This document shows, in pieces, positions 41,746 to 48,610 of a DNA stretch of 64,000 nucleotides. Both the position numbers and the translations under genes were made by a program. This stretch comes from a virus, in IMG/VR virus record IMGVR_UViG_3300030419_002557, positions 1 to 64,000 of that record; one strand, given 5' to 3'. Numbering within the stretch: position 1 is the first letter of the stretch; each line of letters begins with the position of its first letter. The notes beneath the pieces were generated by a model that was not told the DNA's origin, did not search any database, and worked only from the letters and a program-made list of their open reading frames with translations.

Positions 41746-42063
41746 CTACGCGCTCTCGCTAATGGTTGGCGCGGTAGCCTGGTTTGCTTTCTCCCATGCT
41801 ACTTCTGCCTCTTCTTCTTCCAAGCACTCCTCGCACATGAAGGCATCGCCTATCGTAATCGATGGACTGAGCCACTCACGATTGAAGAGTTCACCGCATC
41901 CGTCGCAGCATTCGGCGCAGTCTTCGCAGACATCGCCTTCCTCTAAGGTTTCGAACCAGCCCTCGCATTGCTCGCACTGTTCCCAGTCACGGGGGATAGG
42001 TTGCTCATAGGTGGCCCTGAAGCAGGCCTCGGTGTACTCATCGCATAGGTGTCGGTCGCTCAT
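41746..42063 (-). CDS. Cys-rich zinc-binding protein, 105 aa
   Basis: Start fixed by GGAGGCAACC-ATG. Five C-x2-C type pairs (CEQC, CEDC, CDGC, CEEC and a CAECC) in about 60 residues suggest two or more zinc knuckles of ribbon or LIM style. Acidic with a poly-Glu stretch near the C terminus. The product may bind host proteins or nucleic acid. Overlaps the upstream stop (ATGA). Confidence 0.7.
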   Translation of the reverse strand: MSDRHLCDEYTEACFRATYEQPIPRDWEQCEQCEGWFETLEEGDVCEDCAECCDGCGELFNREWLSPSITIGDAFMCEECLEEEEAEVAWEKANQATAPTISESA

Positions 42064-42353
42064 GGTTGCCTCCAAAGGTTGGGGTCGTCGGGTAGCACTT
42101 CAAGCACATCGTCGCCCCAGTTGTTCCAGATGTCCCGCACACTCTCGACCTCGCACCGTTCAAGGCGTCGGACAATCAGTAGGGAGCCTACTCCGTTGCC
42201 GTTCCGGCCTGAGTGTTTCGCGTTGCCGCTACCGAATCGGTTCACTTGAACCATGAAGCCAGCATCGGCCAGCCTGTCGGCCAGTGCCTCGCGCTCCTGG
42301 TGTGACATGGGAAGGTTCTCCCCGGTTAGCAGGATGGGAAAGGTGTCGGTCAT
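42060..42353 (-). CDS. Hypothetical protein, 97 aa
   Basis: Leader GGAGGCAACT. Contains MSHQEREALADRLADAGFMV and a Gly/Asn-rich loop before SLLIVRRLERCEVES. An alpha/beta small domain is likely. GTGACA site 3 lies 54 bases upstream. Function unknown. Confidence 0.65.
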   Translation of the reverse strand: MTDTFPILLTGENLPMSHQEREALADRLADAGFMVQVNRFGSGNAKHSGRNGNGVGSLLIVRRLERCEVESVRDIWNNWGDDVLEVLPDDPNLWRQP

Positions 42354-42406
42354 AGTTGCCTCCAGTGTTAGCTGTTTGTTTATACTGTCGCAGTGCGACT
42401 ATGTCT

Positions 42407-42422
42407 TGTCACGAAATGTCAC
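42407..42422 (-). promoter_or_regulatory. GTGACA repeat site 3
   Basis: Two minus-strand GTGACA copies at 42407 and 42417 (10-bp period), 54 bases before the ATG at 42353. A TATAAA follows 22 bases after the proximal copy on the minus strand and could be a -10 element with an activator-dependent promoter. Confidence 0.6.
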
Positions 42423-42425
42423 GGG

Positions 42426-42848
42426 TCAGTAGCCCATAGCCTCGGCGTACTGGTCGTAGTGTCGAGAGCTTTCATACTCCTGCCAGTTCGGCCAGCCTGG
42501 GTCGTCCTCGTACTTGTTCACCCATTCGGTGCCGGTGTGGACAGTGCCGTCCGGGTCAACCTCTTTCCATTCCTGCCACTTGCCACCCAGGTAGCGTTGT
42601 GTGGTCCTGGCTTTCATCTCAGACCAGGGGCAGAAGTCCACACTCTCGGATGAGATCTTGCCATCGCAGTCCTTTCCGTAGGTGTAGTAGGTCCGGTAGA
42701 CTCCCTCGATGTCAGCATCAAAGGTGACGCAGCCTCCTTCGTAGCCTTCATCGGTGGGTTGATGCCACCCGTGCTGGATGGTGTCGCCGGGTTTCATAGT
42801 GAGGATCACCTCGCCGTCGTTTATCCATGCTTTGAATCTCATTGTCAT
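42426..42848 (-). CDS. Hypothetical protein, 140 aa
   Basis: Start chosen at the ATG overlapping the upstream stop (ATGA); the longer frame is shadow. Sequence MTMRFKAWINDGEVILTMKP opens a beta-rich, Trp/Tyr-rich, acidic protein with VDFCPWSEMKART. Not recognised. Confidence 0.65.
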   Translation of the reverse strand: MTMRFKAWINDGEVILTMKPGDTIQHGWHQPTDEGYEGGCVTFDADIEGVYRTYYTYGKDCDGKISSESVDFCPWSEMKARTTQRYLGGKWQEWKEVDPDGTVHTGTEWVNKYEDDPGWPNWQEYESSRHYDQYAEAMGY

Positions 42849-43120
42849 TCTCCCTCGTAGCCCTGTGACCAGGGCGAGTAGCTGGTGTCCCACCCCTCCT
42901 CTTCAAGCTCCTCCTGCACCTCATTGGCGAAGTCGTAGAACTTTCTGATTCGGTCGTAGCTGTTGCTCAACAAGACCTGCTCGGCGCGGTTCAGACACTC
43001 GTCTGCTCCGTTGTCGAAGGCCAAGTCGATGTTCGAGACCATGCCCATCAATCCGCTGATGAGTTCACCGAATCGGTGGTGGTCTTCAAAGTAGATCGCT
43101 TTCAAGTTCTTCTTGTTCAT
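42845..43120 (-). CDS. Hypothetical protein, 91 aa
   Basis: Start fixed by GAGGCAACCA-ATG at 43120. Helical protein with ELISGLMGMVSNIDLAFDNG and an acidic, Tyr/Trp-rich end. Function unknown. Confidence 0.65.
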   Translation of the reverse strand: MNKKNLKAIYFEDHHRFGELISGLMGMVSNIDLAFDNGADECLNRAEQVLLSNSYDRIRKFYDFANEVQEELEEEGWDTSYSPWSQGYEGE

Positions 43121-43139
43121 TGGTTGCCTCGTTGGTTGG

Positions 43140-43337
43140 TTAGAGTCCAGGTTGGCGAGCGTCGGCAGCAGCACACCAGATGTCTTCTGGTACGCAGCTA
43201 TGGTGAGCTACAATCCACCCACGGTCATCTTGCCCGACGAGCGAGCCTTGCCTTTCGCCTACCCTGCGCTTGCAGTAGCGGCACCAGCCTGCGAATTTGT
43301 TGCGTCGGAACGGGGTCTCACGGTCGATGCGGTTCAT
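43140..43337 (-). CDS. Small zinc-finger protein, 65 aa
   Basis: Leader GAGAGGCAACCA. WCRYCKRRVG followed by AHHSCVPEDIWC gives a plausible Cys/His zinc site. Basic N terminus. Probably a nucleic-acid or protein adaptor; no family recognised. Confidence 0.65.
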   Translation of the reverse strand: MNRIDRETPFRRNKFAGWCRYCKRRVGERQGSLVGQDDRGWIVAHHSCVPEDIWCAAADARQPGL

Positions 43338-43352
43338 TGGTTGCCTCTCAGG

Positions 43353-43676
43353 TTAGCCAGCGTTGAAGCTGGCAATGATCACAGGGTTTTCTGGGGTGAA
43401 GTCAGCGACTCCGATCTTGGTCACCTCAAGTTGCTCCGGGTCGTCAACCCAGCCGTGGTACATGCCAGATCGTGGCTCAGTGGTCCCGTCTTGGAAGACC
43501 ATCACCCATCCTGCCTTCTGGGTGCGATCCCACTTGCGGTCATCCCACTCGTGGTAGGGGCCGGGGTAGGTGTATCGAGCCTCGGTTTCATCGGTCGCAA
43601 TGACGACGAATGAATCCCATTCATCGTAGCCACCGTTGTCAAGCCTCTTTACGAGGTAGATGTTCTTGCTGTTCAT
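43353..43676 (-). CDS. Hypothetical protein, 107 aa
   Basis: Leader GAGGCAACA. Starts MNSKNIYLVKRLDNGGYDEW with a Tyr/Trp-rich beta core. The opening strand and DSFVVIATDETEAR resemble small alpha/beta phage proteins. Function unknown. Confidence 0.65.
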   Translation of the reverse strand: MNSKNIYLVKRLDNGGYDEWDSFVVIATDETEARYTYPGPYHEWDDRKWDRTQKAGWVMVFQDGTTEPRSGMYHGWVDDPEQLEVTKIGVADFTPENPVIIASFNAG

Positions 43677-43716
43677 TGTTGCCTCTCACTTAGAAAGACG
43701 ATGCCCGCCCTGGTAG

Positions 43717-43762
43717 GCGGACAAAGTCTTTCAGTTTTTTTTTGATAGGCTCGCAGCCTATC
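43717..43762. repeat. Shared T-rich element copy 2 with hairpin
   Basis: GCGGACAAAG, a run of nine T, then an eight-base-pair hairpin GATAGGCT-CGC-AGCCTATC at 43744-43762 followed on the plus strand by GTTTTT. It sits directly downstream of a minus-strand gene; the T run is placed for plus-strand termination. Confidence 0.45.
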
Positions 43763-43766
43763 GTTT

Positions 43767-44144
43767 TTATGCGGACACCACGGTCATCACCGCTGGGTTG
43801 GGTCCGAAGTTCCACACCAGTCCGTGCTCGGTAAGCACATCGAAGATTCTGTTCCAACCTTCGATGACCTCGGTGCCTTCGTAGGTCGGGTTGGGGATGT
43901 AGTCCTCGGTGAGGATCACCACCAGCGCATCCGGTTCCCACTGGCTGGGGTCCTCCTCTCCGAGGTAGGTGCGGTGGATGATGGCTGCACGCACTTGCTT
44001 TCTGAGGTGGGAGTGAGTGAGCGGTGAGCTACCGTCCTTGGTATCCAGTCCAAGGTCCGCAGCGATGCGTTCACCGAACTCGTTGTAGATGGCCTGCCTT
44101 ACTTGGAGCAGCGTGTTTAGTTTATGGATCGATGGTTCAATCAT
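43767..44144 (-). CDS. Hypothetical protein, 125 aa
   Basis: Start fixed by GAGGCAACCA-ATG at 44144. Helical N-terminal half (LNTLLQVRQAIYNEFGERIA), then a middle HRTYLGEEDPSQWEPDALVV and a short beta end. Not recognised. Confidence 0.65.
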   Translation of the reverse strand: MIEPSIHKLNTLLQVRQAIYNEFGERIAADLGLDTKDGSSPLTHSHLRKQVRAAIIHRTYLGEEDPSQWEPDALVVILTEDYIPNPTYEGTEVIEGWNRIFDVLTEHGLVWNFGPNPAVMTVVSA

Positions 44145-44234
44145 TGGTTGCCTCGCTTGTTGAAAGTGGTGGGGGCATCGCACCCCCAAGGACCGCTCGT
44201 GTCTTCTTGCCAGTGGTCTGTAGGCGGGTAGGGA

Positions 44235-44591
44235 TCATCCGGTGTAGACCATCCCTGCGGTTTCAAGGGCTTCTCGAAAGCCACCCTTCATCACTGAGCA
44301 GCCTTCTGCATACTGGGATGACACCAGCCAGATGTCCTGGTCAACAAACCAGAACAGGATGGGCCCTCGCTCGTAGTTGCAGGTGACCTCCCAGGCGGGG
44401 CCGCTGATCTCCTTGTAGCGGTAGTCGGGCGCTCCCCATGGGTCGGTGTAGTATTCCTTGACTCGCCTCTCCTCCTTCGGGTCGAAGCTCACATAGCAGG
44501 AGTCGTCTGGCATGCCTGCCTCTTTGGCGTTGGCACGCCATTCTGCTGCTACATGCTCGATCTTTTCCGGGGTAGGTGGTTTCCACTTCAT
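44235..44591 (-). CDS. Hypothetical protein, 118 aa
   Basis: Ribosome site GGAGAATAGACC. Contains IEHVAAEWRANAKEAGM and aromatic-rich ILFWFVDQDIWLVSSQYAEG. Overlap-free, with a 90-base gap downstream holding the hairpin TGGGGG-7-CCCCCA at 44170-44188. Function unknown. Confidence 0.65.
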   Translation of the reverse strand: MKWKPPTPEKIEHVAAEWRANAKEAGMPDDSCYVSFDPKEERRVKEYYTDPWGAPDYRYKEISGPAWEVTCNYERGPILFWFVDQDIWLVSSQYAEGCSVMKGGFREALETAGMVYTG

Positions 44592-44594
44592 GGT

Positions 44595-44726
44595 CTATTC
44601 TCCTGCGTTGTAAACGTGGTAGCGCCCATCCAACTCACGTTGGACGAACAAGGTTGCCCAGGCCGGGTGGTGGTCACAGAATGTGATCGCTTCCCTGAGC
44701 GTCAAGAATGCTTTGATTGAATCCAT
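44595..44726 (-). CDS. Small protein, 43 aa
   Basis: GGGGGAGTAGACC precedes the ATG, an excellent site. Sequence MDSIKAFLTLREAITFCDHH then WATLFVQRELDGRYHVY. Tight packing with both neighbours supports translation. Function unknown. Confidence 0.6.
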   Translation of the reverse strand: MDSIKAFLTLREAITFCDHHPAWATLFVQRELDGRYHVYNAGE

Positions 44727-44729
44727 GGT

Positions 44730-44879
44730 CTACTCCCCCACTTGGTAGGTGAACTCAAGGTTCCCCCAGGTCAAGCGGGCTTCAAGCTCCGCGCGTCGAC
44801 GTGTCGCAAAGCGACCGCCAAGGTTCTTGCCATTGAGAATCGCTTCCCATCTGCCGTGTCGTGAAATGATCGTGATCAT
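44730..44879 (-). CDS. Small protein, 49 aa
   Basis: GAGGCAACA leader directly before the ATG. Sequence MITIISRHGRWEAILNGKNL then an Arg-rich stretch (FATRRRAELEARL). Three bases from the next small gene. Function unknown. Confidence 0.6.
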   Translation of the reverse strand: MITIISRHGRWEAILNGKNLGGRFATRRRAELEARLTWGNLEFTYQVGE

Positions 44880-44896
44880 TGTTGCCTCTTGGTTGC

Positions 44897-44990
44897 GGAT
44901 CTATTAGATCCATTGACTGTATACTCAATAAAGGATCTATATATGGTGTGTGTGTTTATATATAGATCCTTGGATCAGTATAGAATCCAG
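44897..44990. promoter_or_regulatory. GGATCT palindrome cluster with 14-bp inverted repeat
   Basis: GGATCT-ATT-AGATCC at 44897-44911, then a perfect 14-bp inverted repeat (44931-44944 and 44958-44971) around a GTGTGTGTG-rich loop, then GGAT...ATCC near 44973. A possible plus-strand promoter TTGACT-17-TCTATA starts at 44913. Operator, cruciform or origin accessory site are possible. Confidence 0.5.
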
Positions 44991-44993
44991 GGG

Positions 44994-45050
44994 TTAGGTA
45001 AGGGTTAGTGGTAGGGTCAGTGTGTAGAGCACTGTCAATGCAATGGCCAT
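44994..45050 (-). CDS. Possible 18-aa hydrophobic peptide
   Basis: ATG preceded by GGAGGCAACCCC, the leader shared by neighbouring genes. Product MAIALTVLYTLTLPLTLT is entirely hydrophobic and overlaps the end of the 60-residue gene in another frame. Either a toxic or regulatory micropeptide or chance. Confidence 0.3.
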   Translation of the reverse strand: MAIALTVLYTLTLPLTLT

Positions 45051-45217
45051 GGGGTTGCCTCCTTAGTTTCGAGTTGGATGATGTCGGTTGTTTCACAGAT
45101 GACTTGGGCCTTGGCGTAGGCAGCCTTGGTCGCTATGCCCCAGGCAACTGCATACAGCAGGCCAGTGCGGACAGTAGGGTAGCCACCCAAGTGGTTCCAG
45201 GTTTTCAAGGTGTACAT
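45035..45217 (-). CDS. Hypothetical protein, 60 aa
   Basis: AGGAGAACG precedes the ATG. Contains GLLYAVAWGIATKAAYAKAQ, moderately hydrophobic. The same frame stays open upstream for about 100 bases without a start codon and reads like protein (ELEQHHADRLTETEIV), so the gene may be truncated at its 5' end. Confidence 0.5.
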   Translation of the reverse strand: MYTLKTWNHLGGYPTVRTGLLYAVAWGIATKAAYAKAQVICETTDIIQLETKEATPWPLH

Positions 45218-46140
45218 CGTTCTCCTTGTGGATAAGCCTGTGGATAAGTCAGGCGGGTTGTTGACAATCTCAGTCTCAGTCAGCCTGTCAGCGTGGTGCT
45301 GCTCAAGCTCACGGAGACCGGCAGGACACCCTTAGTAGAGTGCCTGCTGGTTGCCTCCATTCCCCCCCACTGTTCCTCGGGGTGCCAGGTGTCATCGTGA
45401 CCTACTCGGACTTGGATGCACCGCCCGTCAATGGGCCGTGGGGGTCGTTCACCGCAACACATCCAGGCTATTTGAGGGTCTTCGCATGGTCGCTCGCCTC
45501 GCGGATCGGTCTCTTGCTTGCGTGTTCCTTGGCGTCGGGGCTCCTTGCAGGCACCGACCCTGTACTATGGCAAGCTCAACAGCAGCCCATCCTATGCCCC
45601 CTTCTCAGGGAGTCCCTATCACTATGGTGACCAGGGGGAGTGGGCTTTCACTCCTAACTCAGTCCGGCTTCCCTGCTCGAAAGCAGCATCCGGCTCGATG
45701 TGTTCAGCTTCTGTGCGCTACTGACTGCGTGTCTGGTCCCTCTCTACTTGCGGGGCCCGGTCTCTCACTTCTCGCCTACCCTTGCGGGGGTCTGGTACTC
45801 GGAGTGCTTAGGGGCGATCCGGCTTACGATAGCCAGGGTGCCTTGCAGTGTTCGCGATGTCAAAGAGCGTCACTCACCCCCCGTAGGGGTCCGGTTCGTC
45901 GCCATGCTTGCGAGCCCCCCGGATATGGGGTCCATCTCTGAGCACTTCTCCGAAGAGCGCCGCCGTAGCTCAGGTCCTGCACCCCAGTTGGGGTTGGAGC
46001 AGCCTGTCGAGATGAATCATTGATGAGTGATTGAAAGAGCGTGTCGAGTGGGGTGTTTCCCAGCGACACAAGGATTGTATCCGGTCTGCTTACACTGTCT
46101 AATCGATGTACTGCGAGGAAGTTGGGCTGTAAACCCCTGG
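45218..46140 (+). ncRNA. Candidate large structured non-coding RNA region
   Basis: About 0.9 kb with no credible protein frame; the longest open frames have odd Cys/Arg/Pro composition. Many compact, often nested hairpins are visible: GTCGG(CCT-TGC-AGG)CCGAC at 45534-45558; CCGG(CTGCT-CGAA-AGCAG)CCGG at about 45664-45693; CTGAGC(CTTC-TCC-GAAG)GCTCAG at 45938-45973; CTGC(CCCC-AGTT-GGGG)GCAG at 45977-46002; GTGTCG(TGGG-6-CCCA)CGACAC at 46041-46069. Several helices need G-U pairs only if read on the plus strand. Identity as an RNA is inference. Confidence 0.4.
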
Positions 46141-46163
46141 AATCATTGAATAAAAAAAATGCA

Positions 46164-46194
46164 TTTTATTTGATTTTATTTTTGGTGCAGGCTC
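46164..46194. repeat. Shared T-rich intergenic element, copy 3
   Basis: TTTTATTTGATTTTATTTTT followed by GGTGCAGGCTC; copies 1 and 2 share the T-rich tract and the GGCTC core, and copy 2 also shares CTATCGTTT downstream. Confidence 0.4.
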
Positions 46195-46221
46195 CCCGTC
46201 TATCGTTTAGCTTTTTTTCTT

Positions 46222-46260
46222 GTGTATTCATTTGCAATACACTCAAGCCTTAGTTATCAT
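46222..46260 (+). promoter_or_regulatory. Promoter with operator-like inverted repeat
   Basis: TTGCAA (46232-46237), 17-base spacer, TATCAT (46255-46260). Predicted start of transcription coincides with the ATG at 46267, so the mRNA would be leaderless. The inverted repeat GTGTATT-7-AATACAC (46222-46242) overlaps the -35. Confidence 0.45.
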
Positions 46261-46266
46261 ACACAC

Positions 46267-46701
46267 ATGAACTTGATTCTCGCCTTTGCTGCTCTCGACG
46301 CCGGGTCCCCCCGGCAACGGGCCCGGTGCGCCAAGACTGGACGATTCGTCGCCTGGTCCAAGGCTGCCCCGCTCCGTCGTGCTGTGGCTGGTCAGGTCTT
46401 GTTCGTTCCCCAGTCCCCCGCTGAGGCCCCCCAGGTCCCTGCCCCTGTGGCAGTGATTGACGAGGCCCCGGTAGTGGGGGGGGATAGCCCAGTGGCTGCT
46501 GCTGCTGCTGCTGTAGTCGATGGTGCTCGTCACCTGGTGGCTGCTGCTGGTCGCTGGTTCAGCCGGGCTGCTCGGTTGGCTGGGGCTGCTGCCCTTGCCG
46601 CTACCCTGGCCGCAGGTGCTGGCTGCATCGATGCCACCCCGGTCCAAGGTAGGTCAACCCTGGTCGACGGTCCCCGATCCGCGCATGGGGGTGCCCCATG
46701 A
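46267..46701 (+). CDS. GC- and Ala-rich protein, 144 aa, possibly leaderless
   Basis: Starts MNLILAFAALDAGSPRQRAR with RCAKTGRFVAWS, then long Ala/Val/Pro runs and GCT repeats. A late segment (AARLAGAAALAATLAAGAGC) looks like a lipoprotein-type hydrophobic stretch ending in Cys. No ribosome site. Much higher GC than its neighbours and a run of eight G at 46476-46483 suggest transfer or a slippage-prone frame. Reality as a gene is uncertain. Confidence 0.45.
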   Translation: MNLILAFAALDAGSPRQRARCAKTGRFVAWSKAAPLRRAVAGQVLFVPQSPAEAPQVPAPVAVIDEAPVVGGDSPVAAAAAAVVDGARHLVAAAGRWFSRAARLAGAAALAATLAAGAGCIDATPVQGRSTLVDGPRSAHGGAP

Positions 46702-46850
46702 CGTAGCAGCGGCGATCCCCTTGACTCGCACGGCCCCACCCGCATCGGTGGCGGGGTGCCGACCTCTGATCCCCGGGGGTGGGGGGGGGAGGCCCAACAA
46801 TCGTCGCGGTGAAGCCCGAGGGAGGGGGGGGATAACCCATATAGGGTTAA

Positions 46851-47723
46851 TTATGAGCGTTTACGCATAGCGTTCATCAGTTCGAGCCACTCAGGCATCT
46901 TCACAAGCTTTAGGCCACCATCGAGGATTGGAAGAGGCTCTGGAGAGTAGTGAGCGTGCGTAATCGTCGAAATCCAGGCCAAAGAGCCATTGTTGTTGCG
47001 TTTAGGCCGCTGTAGGCGTCTTCTAAGCGAGAAGTTCAATGGACCCCAAGCAGGACAGTTGGTGTGCCATGGATGAGCCATTCTGCCGACTGTTCCACCG
47101 TGTTTTACCAGCCAATCGCGACCAATAGTGTTGCGTATACTGTCTCTGCTCACACACCAGGCTCCTGTGTGCGATTTGTTGGACTTATCCATAAGGTTAT
47201 CCATACCTCTCCAATACCTACAAGTAGAGCAGTTTTTGCCCTGTACACGGTTGGCTTCGCGAGGATCTAAGGGGTCATTTGGCGATATTTGCCACCAAAC
47301 CACACCAATAGAGCGCCAACGGCACTTTTTCGCCTGTCTTGGACGCAAACCAGCAGCCCAGCGACGAACGTCATAAGCACGCTCTAAGGCTCCGTTTTGA
47401 GCCATTACACGCACCAAAGGGCCAACAATCTTCTCCACATAGCGCTCTTTGGACAGCGTCATGGGTGGTGCAGCGATGATTCTGCGTGCGTTGACGACCT
47501 CATGGACTTCAAGGCCAAACTGGCGAGCAAGCTTGGCGTCAGGCCACATGCCAAGCAAGGCTATGAAGTCTTTGGTGCCTGCTTTGGCCTCAAGCTCGTC
47601 CAAGAATGAGTGGATGACATCGTGATGGTCAGCGCAGACCCAATCAACGTAAGGTCTGTCGTGACGAGTCCGATTGTTAGCGAACTCTTTTGCCCACTTA
47701 CGAACCTTCAGGCGCTTCTTCAT
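46851..47723 (-). CDS. Hypothetical Cys/Trp-rich protein, 290 aa
   Basis: Basic N terminus (MKKRLKVRKWAKEFANNRTR), a helical middle with PDAKLARQFGLEVHEVVNAR that could be a helix-turn-helix, and a C-terminal region with CSTCRYWRG, CVSRDSI and CPAWGPLNF forming a potential zinc cluster. Ends in a short palindrome TAACCC-TATAT-GGGTTA. The product may bind DNA; no family recognised. Confidence 0.7.
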   Translation of the reverse strand: MKKRLKVRKWAKEFANNRTRHDRPYVDWVCADHHDVIHSFLDELEAKAGTKDFIALLGMWPDAKLARQFGLEVHEVVNARRIIAAPPMTLSKERYVEKIVGPLVRVMAQNGALERAYDVRRWAAGLRPRQAKKCRWRSIGVVWWQISPNDPLDPREANRVQGKNCSTCRYWRGMDNLMDKSNKSHTGAWCVSRDSIRNTIGRDWLVKHGGTVGRMAHPWHTNCPAWGPLNFSLRRRLQRPKRNNNGSLAWISTITHAHYSPEPLPILDGGLKLVKMPEWLELMNAMRKRS

Positions 47724-47877
47724 CGAAGACCTGCTTGACCCTAACCTCGACGATGACTCGACTTACTTCAGGGTGATCAATCAAAACGAGAGAGTCTCGA
47801 AGCCTTGTGACCACTTCATCAGTGATGTCACTCATCTTGTTGACTGTCTTCATTGCTGAGCGAGTAACAGAAGGCAT
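47698..47877 (-). CDS. Hypothetical small protein, 59 aa
   Basis: Start chosen at the ATG overlapping the upstream stop (TAATG). Sequence MPSVTRSAMKTVNKMSDITD followed by beta strands VSRVIVEVRVKQVF. Overlaps the next gene by 26 bases. Function unknown. Confidence 0.55.
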   Translation of the reverse strand: MPSVTRSAMKTVNKMSDITDEVVTRLRDSLVLIDHPEVSRVIVEVRVKQVFDEEAPEGS

Positions 47878-48107
47878 TATGCCCAAATCCCTTCTTCTGG
47901 CACAATGACATCAAGCCAAGCCATCGTAGCGCCAACCAGGCGTAGTTCGAGGCTTACTTGAAGAGCATCGAGAGCTTCATCGACGCTGTTTCCTTCAGCC
48001 ACGACCTCATCATCCTCAATGAGCGCAAAGGTTCCGTCTTCTCGTTCTTGGAGAAAGAAACCCTCTGCAAGGTGAACAGTGTTTATGTCTTCCTGTAGTG
48101 AGTTCAT
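47877..48107 (-). CDS. Hypothetical small acidic protein, 76 aa
   Basis: Start at the ATG after GGAGGAAAGAA. Strand-turn-strand ADG-like core (GFFLQEREDGTFALIEDDEV) then a helix (SVDEALDALQVSLEL). Layout resembles small HicB-like folds but no toxin partner is seen. Function unknown. Confidence 0.6.
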   Translation of the reverse strand: MNSLQEDINTVHLAEGFFLQEREDGTFALIEDDEVVAEGNSVDEALDALQVSLELRLVGATMAWLDVIVPEEGIWA

Positions 48108-48151
48108 TTCTTTCCTCCCTTCTTCTTGCCTTTGCATTTGTAAACCGGCAT
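48104..48151 (-). CDS. Possible 15-aa basic peptide
   Basis: AAGGAGAGAAC precedes the ATG and the stop overlaps the next ATG (ATGA). Product MPVYKCKGKKKGGKK. It might be a leader peptide for coupling or a truncated remnant of a longer phage protein. Confidence 0.4.
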   Translation of the reverse strand: MPVYKCKGKKKGGKK

Positions 48152-48160
48152 GTTCTCTCC

Positions 48161-48427
48161 TTATGATTCTCCGTTCTCACCAGTCCAGATGACCTGTTTG
48201 TCTTCATCGAGACCCAAGTCATCCATGTAGAATGGATCAAATTTGCTGGTCGTATCGGTGACATCGTAGACGACATCATCGAGTACGCTTGCTGGATTGT
48301 GTTGAAGCTCTTCAATCACAGTAGCGAAGGCGTCTTCGACATCATGAGACTCGACAGCGAGCCTGATGGTGAATGTGAATAGCTTGGGTGTTTTTTCGCG
48401 CATTGTCTTGGTAGAAGGATAACGCAT
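48161..48427 (-). CDS. Hypothetical small protein, 88 aa
   Basis: Starts one base after the upstream stop; an internal ATG opening MREKTPKLFT is an alternative. Pattern of strands and a helix (FTFTIRLAVESHDVEDAFAT), acidic C terminus. Function unknown. Confidence 0.6.
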   Translation of the reverse strand: MRYPSTKTMREKTPKLFTFTIRLAVESHDVEDAFATVIEELQHNPASVLDDVVYDVTDTTSKFDPFYMDDLGLDEDKQVIWTGENGES

Positions 48428-48610
48428 TTAGTCACCCTTCTTTGCACCAAACAACGATGGAGTTGCATCAAAGTCTTCTTTGAGCTTCCAGTGTTTGGGA
48501 GCATTGTGAAAGGCACAAACGGCTTTCCATTCTCCTTGTCGATTGACAACGACATCAGAGAGCCGCTTGCAGCCTTCTATTTCACATTCGCCTGGCTTGT
48601 CATCAGCCAT
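48428..48610 (-). CDS. Small zinc-finger protein, 60 aa
   Basis: Start at the ATG overlapping the methyltransferase stop. CEIEGCKRL and CAFHN provide a C-x4-C...C-x2-H site like that of other small phage fingers. Translationally linked to the methyltransferase. Function unknown. Confidence 0.6.
   Translation of the reverse strand: MADDKPGECEIEGCKRLSDVVVNRQGEWKAVCAFHNAPKHWKLKEDFDATPSLFGAKKGD

Noticed and set aside
43744-43762. Hairpin considered as terminator for the minus-strand genes
   Set aside because: On the minus strand it is followed by A rather than T; only the plus-strand orientation has a T run.
45351-45941. 196-codon open frame on the plus strand
   Set aside because: Composition is unnatural (many Cys, Arg, Pro), no leader, and the region shows dense hairpins, so it is more likely non-coding.
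46243-46647. 134-codon minus-strand frame opposite the Ala-rich ORF
   Set aside because: Ser/Gly low complexity is the mirror of GCT repeats; no leader.
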